A DNA stretch of 64,000 nt, taken from the NCBI GenBank assembly GCA_043228905.1, contig JBHGNT010000001.1, forward strand, positions 35,278,001-35,342,000, in the 5' to 3' direction. The notes under the pieces were generated by a model. It was given only the letters and a program-made list of their open reading frames with translations, was not told the origin of the DNA and did not search any database. This DNA is from Azolla caroliniana (taxonomy: Eukaryota; Polypodiophyta). A program made the position numbers and the translations under genes. Shown piece by piece: positions 23,275 through 34,399 of this stretch (position 1 is the stretch's first letter; each line of letters begins with the position of its first letter).

Positions 23275-23750
23275 TTACAGAAACATTTCTCCCTGGCTGC
23301 CTTTCATCATGAGCTCCAATACCTCCTCTGCCTTCTGTAGCAAATTCCCCCTCAAATACATGGTAAGTAACACATTATAAGCTACTGGATCCAAAACCAT
23401 TTCAGATGTTCTTAAACTATCAAAAAGAGCTTCTCCTTGATCAATTTCACCCCTGAGACCATAGATATCAATCATTTTACAAGCTGTTTTTAAAGAAGGG
23501 TTGCATATTTGTTTGAAGACATGAATCGCTTCATCATATCGACCTCTCGAATTACACAAACACATTAAATTATGGGATAAAATCTCTTCAACTTCAGTTA
23601 AAGAGTGTAAGTTACAAAAGCTTCTAATGCCAATTCAACCATATTGCCCTTTATATAGGTTCTGACTAAGATATGCCAACACTTTGAAGTGGGAATCCAT
23701 CCAGCATCTTTCAAGTGTCTCAACGTTTCTGGTATGCCATCAACCTGGCC
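23275..23750 (-). pseudogene. Truncated PPR pseudogene (copy of the 31.4-34.3 kb gene)
   Basis: The minus strand reads almost identically to the central part of the intact PPR protein (SRGRYDEAIHVFKQIC, GEALFDSLRTSEM). After VLELMMK it jumps straight to the parental last codons (GEMFL, stop). About 840 bp matching parental 31411-32250 are deleted. The junction lies at about 23294-23301 and carries a few non-matching bases. Towards its 5' end a missing base (aagttacaaaag against aagttatcaaaag) shifts the frame. Homology stops near 23748, matching parental position about 32705. It lacks the 5' half, promoter and transit peptide, so it cannot make the parental product. Confidence 0.9.
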
Positions 23751-23759
23751 ATGAAGCAG

Positions 23760-24730
23760 CTGAAGATCCTAATCAACAAACACTTTGTTAGTAGTTACTT
23801 TGCTTCTTCTTTTTTCTGAATCTCCCTATAAAATCCCATTACCAATTGCTCTAGTTAGACAAGGTACTCATAAAAATGTTTGTCCTATAGTATTCTACTA
23901 CTGGTAGCACTGTTCTTATCTTATCATATGATCATTCTTCTGCTTCAAATTTGTGCTTGCTTAATTTGTTCTTTATATGCTCCATATTTGTTCGTATGTG
24001 ATGACGTCACATATACTTCCTCATTCCCATATCATGAGTGTATTATGACTATCAAGTATGAGGTTGCAGCTATGCTAAACAATCCCTCCCTAAGGCTCAT
24101 CTAACTCTTCCAGCATTATTGCCACCTCCCTGGTGAATGTTAAACAAATTAAATGCCCCATTAATTGTAAAACACATTACTATTGACACTGTTCCTCACA
24201 TGGTTTACATTGGAATCCAACATTTAAAATTATGGCTTTTATTATATTCTTAGGTAGAAATTGATCAGATTACAAATAAAATAATTAGCTTCCTTGACAT
24301 CAAGGACTAGCTAGCTGACATATCTGTTAACATCTCTAAAATTCAAGTGAATTACTTGTTCTATTACCGAGGAAAGTATAATGCCCCATCCACAACTTAT
24401 ACTTATAATGAATAAGTGGGCCTTTTGAGTAACGGGACATTATATACATCGAAGACAACATATACTTACAATGAACAAATGGGCCTTTGTGAATGATCGA
24501 GGCATTATATACATCAAAGCAAGTATGCACTCACAAGCAAACATGTTAGTTCAAAGCCAATAGAAGAAGCATGTTACACGAGTTTTTTCTGATGTTCCAA
24601 CAATGTAAGCCCCAATTTTATTCTGTCCTCATAAAAGGTTAAGTGTTAGTAAATTATAGCATATCAACAGATGAAAATAACCTATATTATATGTACAAGT
24701 AATTTATGTGAAACATGTCCACAGTTTTAC
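23760..24730. other. Intergenic, with a 63-bp imperfect tandem repeat
   Basis: No gene seen. At 24401 and 24464 a 63-bp unit repeats imperfectly (actta-aatgaa-aa-tgggcctttt and cattatatacatc). Confidence 0.5.
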
Positions 24731-24731
24731 A

Positions 24732-26389
24732 TTAAGGAAGCTTAGATATGCCACCTTGAACCTCCTCCTTTGTGTGATTATGGAAATGCAAAGAATCACT
24801 AGCATTCACAAAGTCGTTGAATGGATTGAAGCCAAAATAGGATTCAAATGTGTCCATTTCACTAGTGAAACTTGTATCGGTTCCTTCGAAACATGTTCCA
24901 TCTGCTAAGAACTCCTCCGAAAAACTCAAGGAAGCATTTGTTGGTAGGTTGGTACTCATCATGATGTTGTCATGGGAAATATTGGGTAACTCCACAATTG
25001 GTTCCAATGAGTTCTCCACTCCATCATCTCTACATTGAACCAATTGTTCTTCATTTTGTTGATCACATTTGGTAATGTCTGGGATGAGACAAAGCAATAT
25101 TAAAAATATGGGGTCATATTCACAAACATTACTCACAAATAAATACCTTGCATAGCTATGATTATATGTACATACAATTGTACCAAGATATGTGGACATT
25201 AATAGATTGACGATGAAACGTATGATGAAGACGAACTTGCTCACACTAATTAAACCCTAGACATGTCTAGACCCGAAGCCCTAGTATGAAGAGACCCCAC
25301 ACTAATACACATATACAATCAAAACTGCCTAATGGTGGAAGAGATTGAAGTCTAGATATACATATTATATATGGATAGAGAGAGATATAGACAGAGATAC
25401 TTCACTCAACTTGGTTGTGATGACTTCCTATTGTATGGGCATGCTTATGGGATAAATTACCACTACTTTAATGTGTAGTTAATGATGATATTAATTAATA
25501 GGATGATAAGTATCATATACAAGGTGATAAAAACATGAGGTAATTCGAGAAAGTTCAGATAGAGAAAGATCTTGAAATTACCAGATTGTTCGAATTCTAA
25601 TTTACAGTGATCTTCTAATGCATCATGAGCTGCAATCGCCACCGGAGGAAGTAGTCCACCGAGATGTGGTGAGGGTGTTGCAAATTGGGTCATGAAATTT
25701 CTAGGGTTGTAGTGGGGGTAACTAGGACTAGTATAAGTGAAAGGGGGCTTACTAATGTCCTGGTCAATATGTGAGGAGTGTTGATTGATGGGGTGGGTTA
25801 TCACATCATCGTGACCATGGAGACTAGGACATTGAATACTGTTGACAAAAGGTTGGTCCATGTAGCTAGTAGGGTCGATACACTCGACGAGACGACTGCT
25901 AAAACCTTTCTGACAATCGAAGCAAGAGCACGAAGAAGGGTTCATCATGGCAACTCTCTCCTGGGGTGATATAGTGAGGCCAGTGTCCATGGTTTTTACT
26001 CCGTTAAAGAACATACGTTTGTTGGTGATTTTTGATGGCCTAGGTGTACTACTAGTAGAGTTGCTAGTGTCAGGGACATTGACAACTTTGGATATCAATG
26101 GATTGGGACACGAAGAAGACGATGACGAAGACGAAGACGAAGAGTTCTTCATGGAAGACAAATTGACGAGGGAGGCTTGCAATATGGTCTTCTGGAGGAC
26201 AGGGTTCATTTTCCGATGGAATTCGTAGATGTTTCCGTCTTCTGCTTGGATGACAAGGTGGACACCACACCCTGATATGTATGCAAGCTGGTATAGCTTC
26301 TTCAATATTCCTCTATTCCTCTTGTTGAAGCAATCTTTCCTGCTCCCCTTCTTCTCTATGAGGACATTCTCAAGCTTCCCATGGCCCAT
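24732..26389 (-). CDS. Type I MADS-box transcription factor
   Basis: Type I MADS proteins are DNA-binding regulators, mostly of gametophyte, endosperm and seed development. Two exons, 26389-25582 (808 nt) and 25078-24732 (347 nt), join at CTG|GTAATT and CCCAG|ACATTACC. They give exactly 385 codons, 384 residues. Residues 1-60 form the MADS domain: MGHGKLENVLIEKKGSRKDC, FNKRNRGILKKLYQLAYIS, CGVHLVIQ. There is no K-box, which excludes MIKC type. The remainder is low-complexity with a poly-Ser tract at about 81-92 and an acidic, Asn/Phe-rich C-terminus. Odd points are H3 instead of the usual Arg and YISG where most members have LCG, so DNA binding may be altered. Type I genes usually lack introns, so one intron is slightly unusual. 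The alpha, beta or gamma subgroup is undecided. A (CTT)n tract on the plus strand lies just upstream of the start. Confidence 0.85.
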
Positions 26390-26401
26390 GACTCTTTTCT
26401 T

Positions 26402-26413
26402 TCTTCCTTCTTC

Positions 26414-26457
<44 letters not shown>

Positions 26458-26466
26458 TTCTTCTTT
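26402..26466. repeat. (CTT)n microsatellite in the MADS-box leader
   Basis: This is an imperfect CTT run of about 65 bp immediately upstream of the MADS start, so it would be GA-rich purine sequence in the transcript leader. Confidence 0.85.
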
Positions 26467-26540
26467 CATCCTTCTCTCGCTTTTTCTTTTGCTTTCTTGC
26501 TTTCTTGTTCTGTATTGCGTTTATTTGTTGTACTAAGTGT

Positions 26541-26640
26541 ACAATACAGGTCGCTTACTTTTTCTCTCAAGTAAAAGCACAAAAAGCACAATACAGGTCG
26601 CTTATCTTTTTCTCTCAAGTAAAAAATAAAAGCACAAAAA
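26541..26640. repeat. 47-bp tandem duplication upstream of MADS-box gene
   Basis: The unit acaatacaggtcgctta...tttttctctcaagtaaaa...gcacaaaaag starts at 26541 and again at 26588. It lies between the MADS start and the NCED fragment. Confidence 0.85.
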
Positions 26641-26665
26641 GAGAAAGCTTTCTTTGCTTTTCTTC

Positions 26666-26862
26666 TGATTTACCCACCAACATGCTCCTTTACTTCACTA
26701 CATCCAAACTCGTGGTCTCTTCATCCTCCTGTATAGGTTCCAAACCTCCTAAACTTCCTTCATTATCTTACTCTACTACCGATATTACTACTATTCATGC
26801 TGCTTGTAACGCCACTAATTCTCGCAATGGTCCCCCTTTTCCATCCACCACTTATAATTCAA
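26666..26862 (+). pseudogene. NCED N-terminal gene fragment
   Basis: The plus strand reads LPTNMLLYFTTSKLVVSSSS, then [17 protein letters not shown] and NATNSRNGPPFPSTT. This corresponds to codons about 8-90 of the NCED gene at 11.6 kb. Homology begins at atttaccc and ends in the Ser/Thr-rich segment, before the catalytic domain. It has one copy of the [13 protein letters not shown] unit where the NCED gene has two. The surrounding ORF (26229-26966) is longer, but the rest is antisense to the MADS gene or unrelated. It is a non-functional fragment. Confidence 0.9.
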
Positions 26863-26928
26863 TGTTAAAATTACTGAATTTTATTACAGATGTCTATTAC
26901 CATGGGAACCAGAAAAAGGAAGAGCATA

Positions 26929-27640
26929 CTAGCAATCAGATCTTGCCTCATCTCTCCAAAACGTGAAAGCCTCATCATCATCCTTGAAAACGATCGCCCA
27001 TAACCAATCAACAGGCAGCTGAAATCTGCAAAAAACATGAAGTGCAAATTGCAGTTTGACAAGAACAAATCTGCCGAATGACTTATTTACTGGGATCTCA
27101 GAAAATAAAAATTGGCCCAATATATCCATGCAATTACTCCTTAGTTGAAAGTTCACATGCCCACTTCATTGCATCTCTCCTTCAATTGCTTAAAATAAAC
27201 TCTAGGGAAAATTAATTTTGAAACAGGCATTTAAAAAGAAAATAAACCAAAATAATAGTCTGCATACATGCCTTCCTTCAAATTTGAATCCCCTCACTAA
27301 TCATGTTGGAACAAGAGTCATGCCCAAAATTGTGAATAAGAAACCATGGCCACACTAATTCTCAATCGGGCATTTTTCCATAAAATATGAAAATGTGTTA
27401 TGACATAATCATCCAGAATTTTCTCCAACATCATACCTGACCAAGAAGTATCGGTTTAAAATGCAGCATGCCAGCTATTGTAAGAAGAACAGTTGGCTAT
27501 TCTGGTACAAGTCATGAACTGGGAAAGATTTTATGATTTTGAGCAGCATAGAACTCCAAAAACAGCCTTCTTATGGCATCACCAGTAATAAATGGATCTA
27601 GCTGTAGTTTCTTCTCCGTTTTCTCTCGCTTGGCCGTCTC
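26929..27640 (-). pseudogene. Alanyl-tRNA synthetase pseudogene, organellar type, fragment
   Basis: Minus-strand pieces follow the order of the N-terminal catalytic region of plant organellar alanyl-tRNA synthetase. First (27640-27437): EKTEKKLQLDPFITGDAIRR, LFLEFYAAQNHKIFPSS, stop, LVPE, stop, PTVLLTIAGMLHFKPILLG, ending at a GTATGA donor. Then (about 27181-27140): RRDAMKWACELSTKE. Then, after a tttttgcag acceptor (27025-26929): FQLPVDWLWAIVFKDDDEAF followed by FWRDEARSD. The segment between, normally containing TTAQRCIRTNDI, is missing, and two in-frame stops lie in the first piece. The retained intron signals show duplication as DNA, not via mRNA. The functional gene is outside the window. 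Confidence 0.85.
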
Positions 27641-27659
27641 AGCAATAGCTAACAGGCCC

Positions 27660-28690
27660 GAGAAATAATAGTTATCACAACAAAACCATTAAAAACCAAA
27701 TTTCCGAGTATTATCTACGAAAATCTATGATTCAAGTTCCATCTATCATGGAATTATCAAACTTGATATTTCAAGACTCTCATGCTGAATGCACAAGGGA
27801 TAACGTGATTCATTTAATTTTGCACAGGGTTCCTCTATGTTGCCTGAAATTTGTCTAATCCAAACATTGGACTGAAGAGAAGAATTGACCAATTGTTTCG
27901 GACAAAAATTCCAAAACCCTATAAAAGAGTAGCCCCCACAAAGTGATTCTGAACCTACACTCAAGAATTCATCATCCCTTCGTATTTTAGAAGTAATTAT
28001 AAGATTTAGGAGCCCATTCATACTTCCTTTAGTACAGTGATACCAATGAAAAGGCAGAAGATACTGCTATGGAACGGCACCTTGGCCATGCGTAAATTTT
28101 GAGAAACCATTTTAGGCCTCAAAAAGGCATCTCAATTTTCAAATGAAATTCAATGAAGTATCCAAGGTTATAAGCAGCTATTATGTATGCATAACATAGG
28201 ACAATTATGTAAATAAAATTGATGATTGATATTCAAATTTAAAACTTCAGTGTCAATCTACTTTCAATTTCAAATGTTCTTTTACAATATTATGCCCAAA
28301 TATTTATTCAATTTCAAACTGAAAGAAACAAAATACACACTTACGTTTATTCATAATTGGCATCTATGGTTGCAAAATTGCCTAACCGTTGCAAAACATG
28401 TTCCTCACTACATCTCCAGTCATTGAGCTTGTTGGTTGTTAATCCATGCATGGAAAGGAAACTTCACTGAAATATTTCCTGAAAACTCATGAACCATATG
28501 TGATCTGATGCTGCCGACAAATTTTCCTTCACAATTATTGGTGATCAAACGAGAAATAGACATCGAACAATTCACTTCCAAATAGGAAAACAAAAACCAA
28601 AAAAGAGAAGGTCTTGCAACCCTAAACCTAAAACTCTCCCGACATACAGTGAGAGAGATTCTTGCCTTCAAGGATGAATGGTGAAGAAAC
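27660..28690 (-). other. Possible 5' remainder of the synthetase pseudogene
   Basis: Two moderately long minus-strand ORFs (28021-27746 and 28698-28420) lie where a transit peptide and first exons would be expected. Neither has motifs I can assign to alanyl-tRNA synthetase. No other gene is recognised here. Confidence 0.3.
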
Positions 28691-28691
28691 A

Positions 28692-28905
28692 GCAGCAATG
28701 GGCATCGAAGTGATGCTTATCCCCATTCCAGTCCTTAAGATTGCTTTCTGTCCGATCAACATTCTGCAGACAGTAGTGGCAGCGGGCAGCAGGGAGATAA
28801 AGGGAGCAGCAATGGAAGTGATGCTTATCCCTCATTCCATTCCTCACGATTGTTTTTTGTCTGATCAACATTCTGCAGACAGAAGTAGTGGCAGCAGCAG
28901 CAGTG
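28692..28905. repeat. 108-bp tandem duplication
   Basis: The block agcagcaatgg...gaagtgatgcttatccc...gatcaacattctgcagacag occurs twice, anchored at 28707 and 28815. Divergence is moderate. No gene is assigned. Confidence 0.8.
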
Positions 28906-29159
28906 CAGTTTAAAGAGAGGTCTCACTCTTCAACTTCTCACCTCTCTATATTATACATATTACTCCATACATATTCTCTCAATTTTAGAGATGTCATCAT
29001 CTACTAGGTACCAACTAAACTAGTGGAATGCTTTCATAACCAAATTGCTTGAGTCCGATAGATGAAGGTGGGATTTCTTTGTGTAAGGGTAAAATCAAGA
29101 AATGTGCACATTTTGCCCTAAACAAGTTCCGAGAATTTGAGTACCATATGGACCTTTTA

Positions 29160-29525
29160 TCACAATCGTTGCACAAAATTCATGTCTCTCACGATCATAG
29201 TGCGCACTCTCGATTTTGCAACATTCATCGCTAAAGTCCTTGAACATTCACAACTGCTACATATCATGTGAAAATTGTTTCTTTCTCGCAGTTCATGTTT
29301 GGCAAAGAGAATAATAAAATCTATCTCTCCCTCATATATTTCACACCATATCGTCAAAGTTATACATTTGAGAGAACCTAAGATTGATCCTCGCCATAGG
29401 CTCAATTATTAATATATCTTAGTATGTGTCTCTCATCGTCTTACATATGCATAAATATACAAAATCAAATGATCATTGACAATGTATACAAATGTCATGC
29501 AATTATCACATCAAGGGACGGATGT
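29160..29525 (+). repeat. Dispersed repeat family A, copy beside the PPR 3' flank
   Basis: This segment aligns with 10410-10745 along its length, from tcgttgcacaaa to tgcaattatcacatc. It ends just before the block (29590 onward) that is duplicated at 21.65 kb. Confidence 0.75.
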
Positions 29526-29589
29526 TTTGACAAGCCTAAAGCCTAGGTGAAAAATATATATTTTGAAAAAGGGTTTAGGGTGCACCGAG

Positions 29590-31388
29590 CTACATAACCA
29601 TATTCTTCTTGGAATGGTAAATCACACTCATCAATACATGCTAGAGCCCATCCCTTTTGTTCCCTATCTTCACCATTGCTTCAACAGAAGTTACCCCACG
29701 ATCTCATTGATGTGAGGTGACACATTGGGGCACATGTGAGGAGACTCGCGGACTATGCATATATTTTCCTTGAATAAGTGCAAGAGTCAAAGTATTCCAC
29801 TTTGATATTGTGTGTTGCATTCAACCACCTTCAAGCTTGCTTTGCAAACATTGTCAATTGAGTCCACTTCCTACACATATTCCTCTCACAATCACAATGT
29901 GAACTCTTGATTGCAACATTTATTAGTAAAGTTCTTGAACATCGAGAGTTACTACTCAAATTTCACACATACTACATAAAGATTATTCAAATTTGGTCCC
30001 ACAAGGCATATTTGATCTCACAAGTCGATAACACATTCCTCTCACAATCACAATGTGAACTCTTGATTGCAACATTTATTAGTAAAGTTCTTGAACATCA
30101 AGAGTTACTACTCAAATTTCACACATACTATGTAAAGATGATTTAGATTGGTCCCACATGGCATATTTGACCTCACAAGACGATAATAAAATCTATCATT
30201 CAACCATGATGCAATAGATACCACCAAAATCATGTTAGGGGCATGAATTGTCACTAATATAAAAAAAATTAGGCATTGTTGTAGAAAACCAAGTAATGAT
30301 TCAATCACCTTGCCATAAAACAAAAACTACTAACATAAGCAAGAACTTTATAATGGGATGGAACTCCTTCATCAAGATGACTCATTGTACTTGGGTTTCA
30401 ATACAATGCAACACTCGTGAACTATATAGTATCACAAGAGCTATATGGTTCCTTCGGAATCTATAAGAAGCCATAGCCTTGCTTGAAGATTCAGGTTGTT
30501 AAAAATGGAAAGGGGAACAATGATTTAAATGCTCAAAAATGGTTAGCCTGTTAAAATGAACAAGAAATTTTGGATACCCAAGCCAAATCAAATCATCTAC
30601 AATGTTTGGGGCAATACAATCTTCTTGTGTTTGAAAATAGAAAATAAAAGTTGCAAACTTGCAAATTAAAAAGAAAAAATGGTTGTTGACTCTCTTGTTG
30701 AGTCTCGAACTTCGGAAAAAACTGCCTACATTAGGCTGTGTATCTTTTCTATTTTAGACAAGAAAAATCACCATTACTGGTGTAAGCTAAATCCTTAAGA
30801 CGGCTTCAACTACACTGACTATGATTTGTTTGACAATCGATTCATAAACTTGATTTTCAAGGAGAAACCAACTGCAGTGAACTCTTATAGGCTAGCTTTT
30901 AACATTATTCTTTTACAGATACCACTGAGCATTTTCAGCGTAATTATGATTCATAATGGAAATCTTGTAGCAAAAATATAGCATTGTGGAATAACCACAA
31001 GCAATTGAAAACATATGCATTTATGTCTAGTGTGCAGCAAGCACGTCTTAGTATTCAACTCTGGGATTCCATCACCTTATGCTTGGGATACATCTTTGTT
31101 GTTCTTTTGTCCTGATTCTCACTTCTTTATTCATCATGTCAAGGGTTTTCAGAGTTTGAACATGTATCTTAGTATATGAACACGTGCCTGAACACAAATA
31201 AGAAATATAAACACAATTATTATAGATACAAGTGCTGGTTTGATCCCTCCTTGACCCGACTCTTCCAGAAAGTATTCAATTCCATTTCTGGTTTTTAAAA
31301 GACCACAATCTCATAGTGCATATGTCGCTCAAAACCAAAACATTTCATAGAATAATCATAAAATTTCCCTTCTAACACATTTTTTAAT
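29590..31388. repeat. PPR 3' flank, source of the 21.65 kb duplication
   Basis: This block is the counterpart of 21650-23274. It contains an internal tandem duplication of about 156 bp, with units starting at 29881 and 30037 (tcctctcacaatcacaatgt...gcaacatttattagtaaag). Each unit is a family A repeat. The 3' end of the PPR transcript probably lies in this block. Confidence 0.8.
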
Positions 31389-31391
31389 GAT

Positions 31392-34328
31392 TTATAGAAA
31401 AACTTCTCCCTCTTCCATCCATGTCAACAGTCGGGCCGCCTGTTTGTCTTGTCCAGCTTTTTTGAGAGCCGAAACCAAACAGTTGTAAGTAATTACATCT
31501 GGCACAAAACCTGCCTTTTGCATTTCCATAAATAGCTTCATCGCTTCTTCAAGCATCTCAGCATTTCCATATGCATAAATCAAAGTATTATAAGTGTAGC
31601 TATCCCACTTTACACCCTCCTCTTGTTCAAGCTTCTTTAAGACTTCTAATACATCCTCTATCATACCCTCTTGTCCATAGATCTTAAGAAGTGTATTATA
31701 TGTGGCAAGGTTAGGACTACATCCTACCATTTTCATTCGTGAAAATGTGTTTTCCATCTTATCAATCTGTCCTGACATGCCATATGTGTCGAGCATCGAG
31801 TTATAGGCATCTCGGCATCCTTGAAAGCCTTGGTTTCGCATCTCTACAAAAAGAGCCTCCATTTTATCAAATTCCTTGCTCTTTCCATAGGCATCAATCA
31901 TGGTACTGAAGGAAATACAATCATGGACTCTTTGCTTTTGTGCCAATCTTAGCACAAAATGTGCCTTTTCAAGCATCCCAGCTTTGCCAAATATATCGAT
32001 TAATACGTTGCAGGTGATATTATTCATAGGTATATTTGCATTAACCATTTCCTCGAAAACTTTTAAGACCTCTTGTAGTGGCAACGCCCGCCCACAACAA
32101 TGTATAATCCCAGTATACATCGATTCTGTCCATATTATGTTGGACTCCACAATTCTCCAATAAACATCCACTGATTTCTTTGCTAGCCCACATTTTACAC
32201 ATACTTTGAGCATGCAAAGAAATAAGTATGAATCAGGCCTAAGGTTCTCATCTTTCATTATGAGCTCCAATACCTCTTCTGCCTTCTGTAGCAAATTCCC
32301 CCTCAAATACATGGTAAGTAACACATTATAAGCTACTGGATCCAAAACCATTTCAGATGTTCTTAAACTATCAAAAAGAGCTTCTCCTTGATCAATTTCA
32401 CCCTTGAGACCATAGATATCGATCATTGTACAAGCCGTTTTTAAAGAAGGGTTGCATATTTGTTTGAAGACATGAATCGCTTCGTCATATCGACCTCTCG
32501 ACTTACACATACACATTAAATTATGGGATAAAATCTCTTCTACTTCAGTTAATGAGCGTAAGTTATCAAAAGCTTCTAATGCTGATTCAACCATATTGCC
32601 CCTTGTATAGGTTCTGGCTAAAATACGATAACACTTTGAAGTGGGTATCCATCCAGCATCTTTCAAGTGTCTCAATGCTTCTGGTATGCCATCGAACCGG
32701 CCATATCGCTCATAAACTTTCAATAAAGAATGTAAAGTAGTTGAATCAGGAGTGCAAAAGGTGTGCCTCATGTCAGCCAGGATAGAAAATATCCTTCCAT
32801 TGTTATCCACCTTCCTATGTAAGTGAATCAATGTATTGAAATTGACTAGACTCGGTGGAAAACCACAAGATCTCATTTGGTCGTAATAAATAAGAGCTTC
32901 ATCAAGCTTTGCAGACCTTCCACATGCTCCAAGAATAGACCTAAATGAAGCTGCATTAGGCCGAAGACCATCTTTCTCTATTTGATGGAACCAAGCCCTC
33001 GCACTATAAAAATGACCCCTTTTCCCATTCACTCTGATCATTAAATTATAGGCTGAAACATGTATCTTTTCTTCCTGAGATGACTCTAACATAAATCTCA
33101 TGACTTCCTCTGCCCCATTCACGTCACCCTCCTCTACATAAGCATTGAGTTGCAAAAGGAAGAACTCAATTCCCAGATCAGGAAATATTTCCCATACTCG
33201 GTTGAAGATTTGCTTTGTTTTCTCAAATTGGCGAGCATCCGAATATAGCTTCATCATCATCAATGAAGCTCTAGAGCATTGAATTCCAACATAGATCATA
33301 GATGTATACGCAAATTCAGCTTCTTTAAGCTTTTTATGTTTCATGTAAAGAGGCATAATCAATTTGAATATGCTACGATTAGGCCGAATATTCACATTGA
33401 CCATATAATGGAACCATTTTTCCGCCCATTGGGGTGTGTCTAAACTAGAACAAATTTGAAAGAGTGAGTTAAACAACACATGAGTATGTGGTATGTGTTC
33501 TCTTAGCAATTTATCTATCAAAATCCATTCTTGTCTCTTACTAAGCACTTTGAATACCATGGCATAAATTCCACCCATGTTAGAGCCTACCTTAGAAGCA
33601 TGTTGTTGCATCCACAGACACAAATCCACCACTTTATTTGGTGATTCAAGGGCATGCAAAATTACGATGAAATCAGATGAATTTAGCTCACCAGAGAGCA
33701 CATCAGATGGAGAATCACCATTTTCTAGTGCCGATACCATCTGTGAAAGCTGGTCCTTAGAGAATCTACTAGGCAATGAGCTATTGCCTTTTCGACGACC
33801 TTTCTGATGCCTTTTTCGAGCTATTTTTTCTCCTCCAGAATTAGAACTATGACCTTCCAGGAACCCGAAATTCGTACCATTTTCATTCATTTCTGAACCC
33901 AAATCGGGAACGCTATTTCTAGGCATCATTTCTTGAATAAAAAACTGAGTATTGTTATCTATCGAGGACGACGATGAAGTTGTGGGTTCTTGAAGAGAAC
34001 AAGTAAGCTCTGTTTCTTGGTCAGTGACGATGGTATCAGGAGCTCGTACGTCTTCATTTCTACAAAGAATGCTGGCATAACCTTGTATGAGGGTATCATT
34101 AACATCGTCAATTCTCGTAGAATGAGAGAGAGTGGAAGGAACTGAGCTCAACAAAGGGGATCCAATAGAGCTGGTTCTATCTATCAACAGAAAGACCCAA
34201 TTCTTTCCATTTCTGCGAGTTCTATGAGGAGAAGATGAATTCCATCGCAGGGTTTCTGTAAAACCCAATACAGGGTCTGCACAAAGCATGTTTCCTGCGT
34301 AGACATGCATAAATACCACACCCATCAC
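31392..34328 (-). CDS. P-class pentatricopeptide repeat protein, At4g30825 (BFA2)-like
   Basis: PPR proteins bind organelle RNA one base per repeat and control its processing, stability or translation. This single-exon ORF encodes 978 residues. Residues 1-75 look like an organelle transit peptide, then a Ser/Thr-rich stretch with a basic patch (ARKRHQKGRRKGN, 169-181). From about 285 to the end there are roughly nineteen 35-residue repeats of P type, for example YNTLLKIYGQEGMIEDVLEV and YNTLIYAYGNAEMLEEAMKL. No E, DYW or SMR domain follows. The motif CCGRALPLQEVLKVFEEM and nearby repeats resemble Arabidopsis At4g30825. From memory that protein acts on the plastid atpH-atpF region in ATP synthase assembly. 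The orthology is inference. The intact frame contrasts with the broken copy at 23.3 kb. Confidence 0.93.
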   Translation of the reverse strand: MMGVVFMHVYAGNMLCADPVLGFTETLRWNSSSPHRTRRNGKNWVFLLIDRTSSIGSPLLSSVPSTLSHSTRIDDVNDTLIQGYASILCRNEDVRAPDTIVTDQETELTCSLQEPTTSSSSSIDNNTQFFIQEMMPRNSVPDLGSEMNENGTNFGFLEGHSSNSGGEKIARKRHQKGRRKGNSSLPSRFSKDQLSQMVSALENGDSPSDVLSGELNSSDFIVILHALESPNKVVDLCLWMQQHASKVGSNMGGIYAMVFKVLSKRQEWILIDKLLREHIPHTHVLFNSLFQICSSLDTPQWAEKWFHYMVNVNIRPNRSIFKLIMPLYMKHKKLKEAEFAYTSMIYVGIQCSRASLMMMKLYSDARQFEKTKQIFNRVWEIFPDLGIEFFLLQLNAYVEEGDVNGAEEVMRFMLESSQEEKIHVSAYNLMIRVNGKRGHFYSARAWFHQIEKDGLRPNAASFRSILGACGRSAKLDEALIYYDQMRSCGFPPSLVNFNTLIHLHRKVDNNGRIFSILADMRHTFCTPDSTTLHSLLKVYERYGRFDGIPEALRHLKDAGWIPTSKCYRILARTYTRGNMVESALEAFDNLRSLTEVEEILSHNLMCMCKSRGRYDEAIHVFKQICNPSLKTACTMIDIYGLKGEIDQGEALFDSLRTSEMVLDPVAYNVLLTMYLRGNLLQKAEEVLELIMKDENLRPDSYLFLCMLKVCVKCGLAKKSVDVYWRIVESNIIWTESMYTGIIHCCGRALPLQEVLKVFEEMVNANIPMNNITCNVLIDIFGKAGMLEKAHFVLRLAQKQRVHDCISFSTMIDAYGKSKEFDKMEALFVEMRNQGFQGCRDAYNSMLDTYGMSGQIDKMENTFSRMKMVGCSPNLATYNTLLKIYGQEGMIEDVLEVLKKLEQEEGVKWDSYTYNTLIYAYGNAEMLEEAMKLFMEMQKAGFVPDVITYNCLVSALKKAGQDKQAARLLTWMEEGEVFL

Positions 34329-34399
34329 ATGATAAGCCCATGGATTGACAAAGAAGAGAAGGAGGAGAGAAAGGCTATCTAGAATCTAGATGATTCATG

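Noticed and set aside
26229-26966. 245-codon plus ORF read as one protein
   Set aside because: It begins antisense to the MADS exon, crosses a CTT microsatellite, and only its middle is an NCED fragment.
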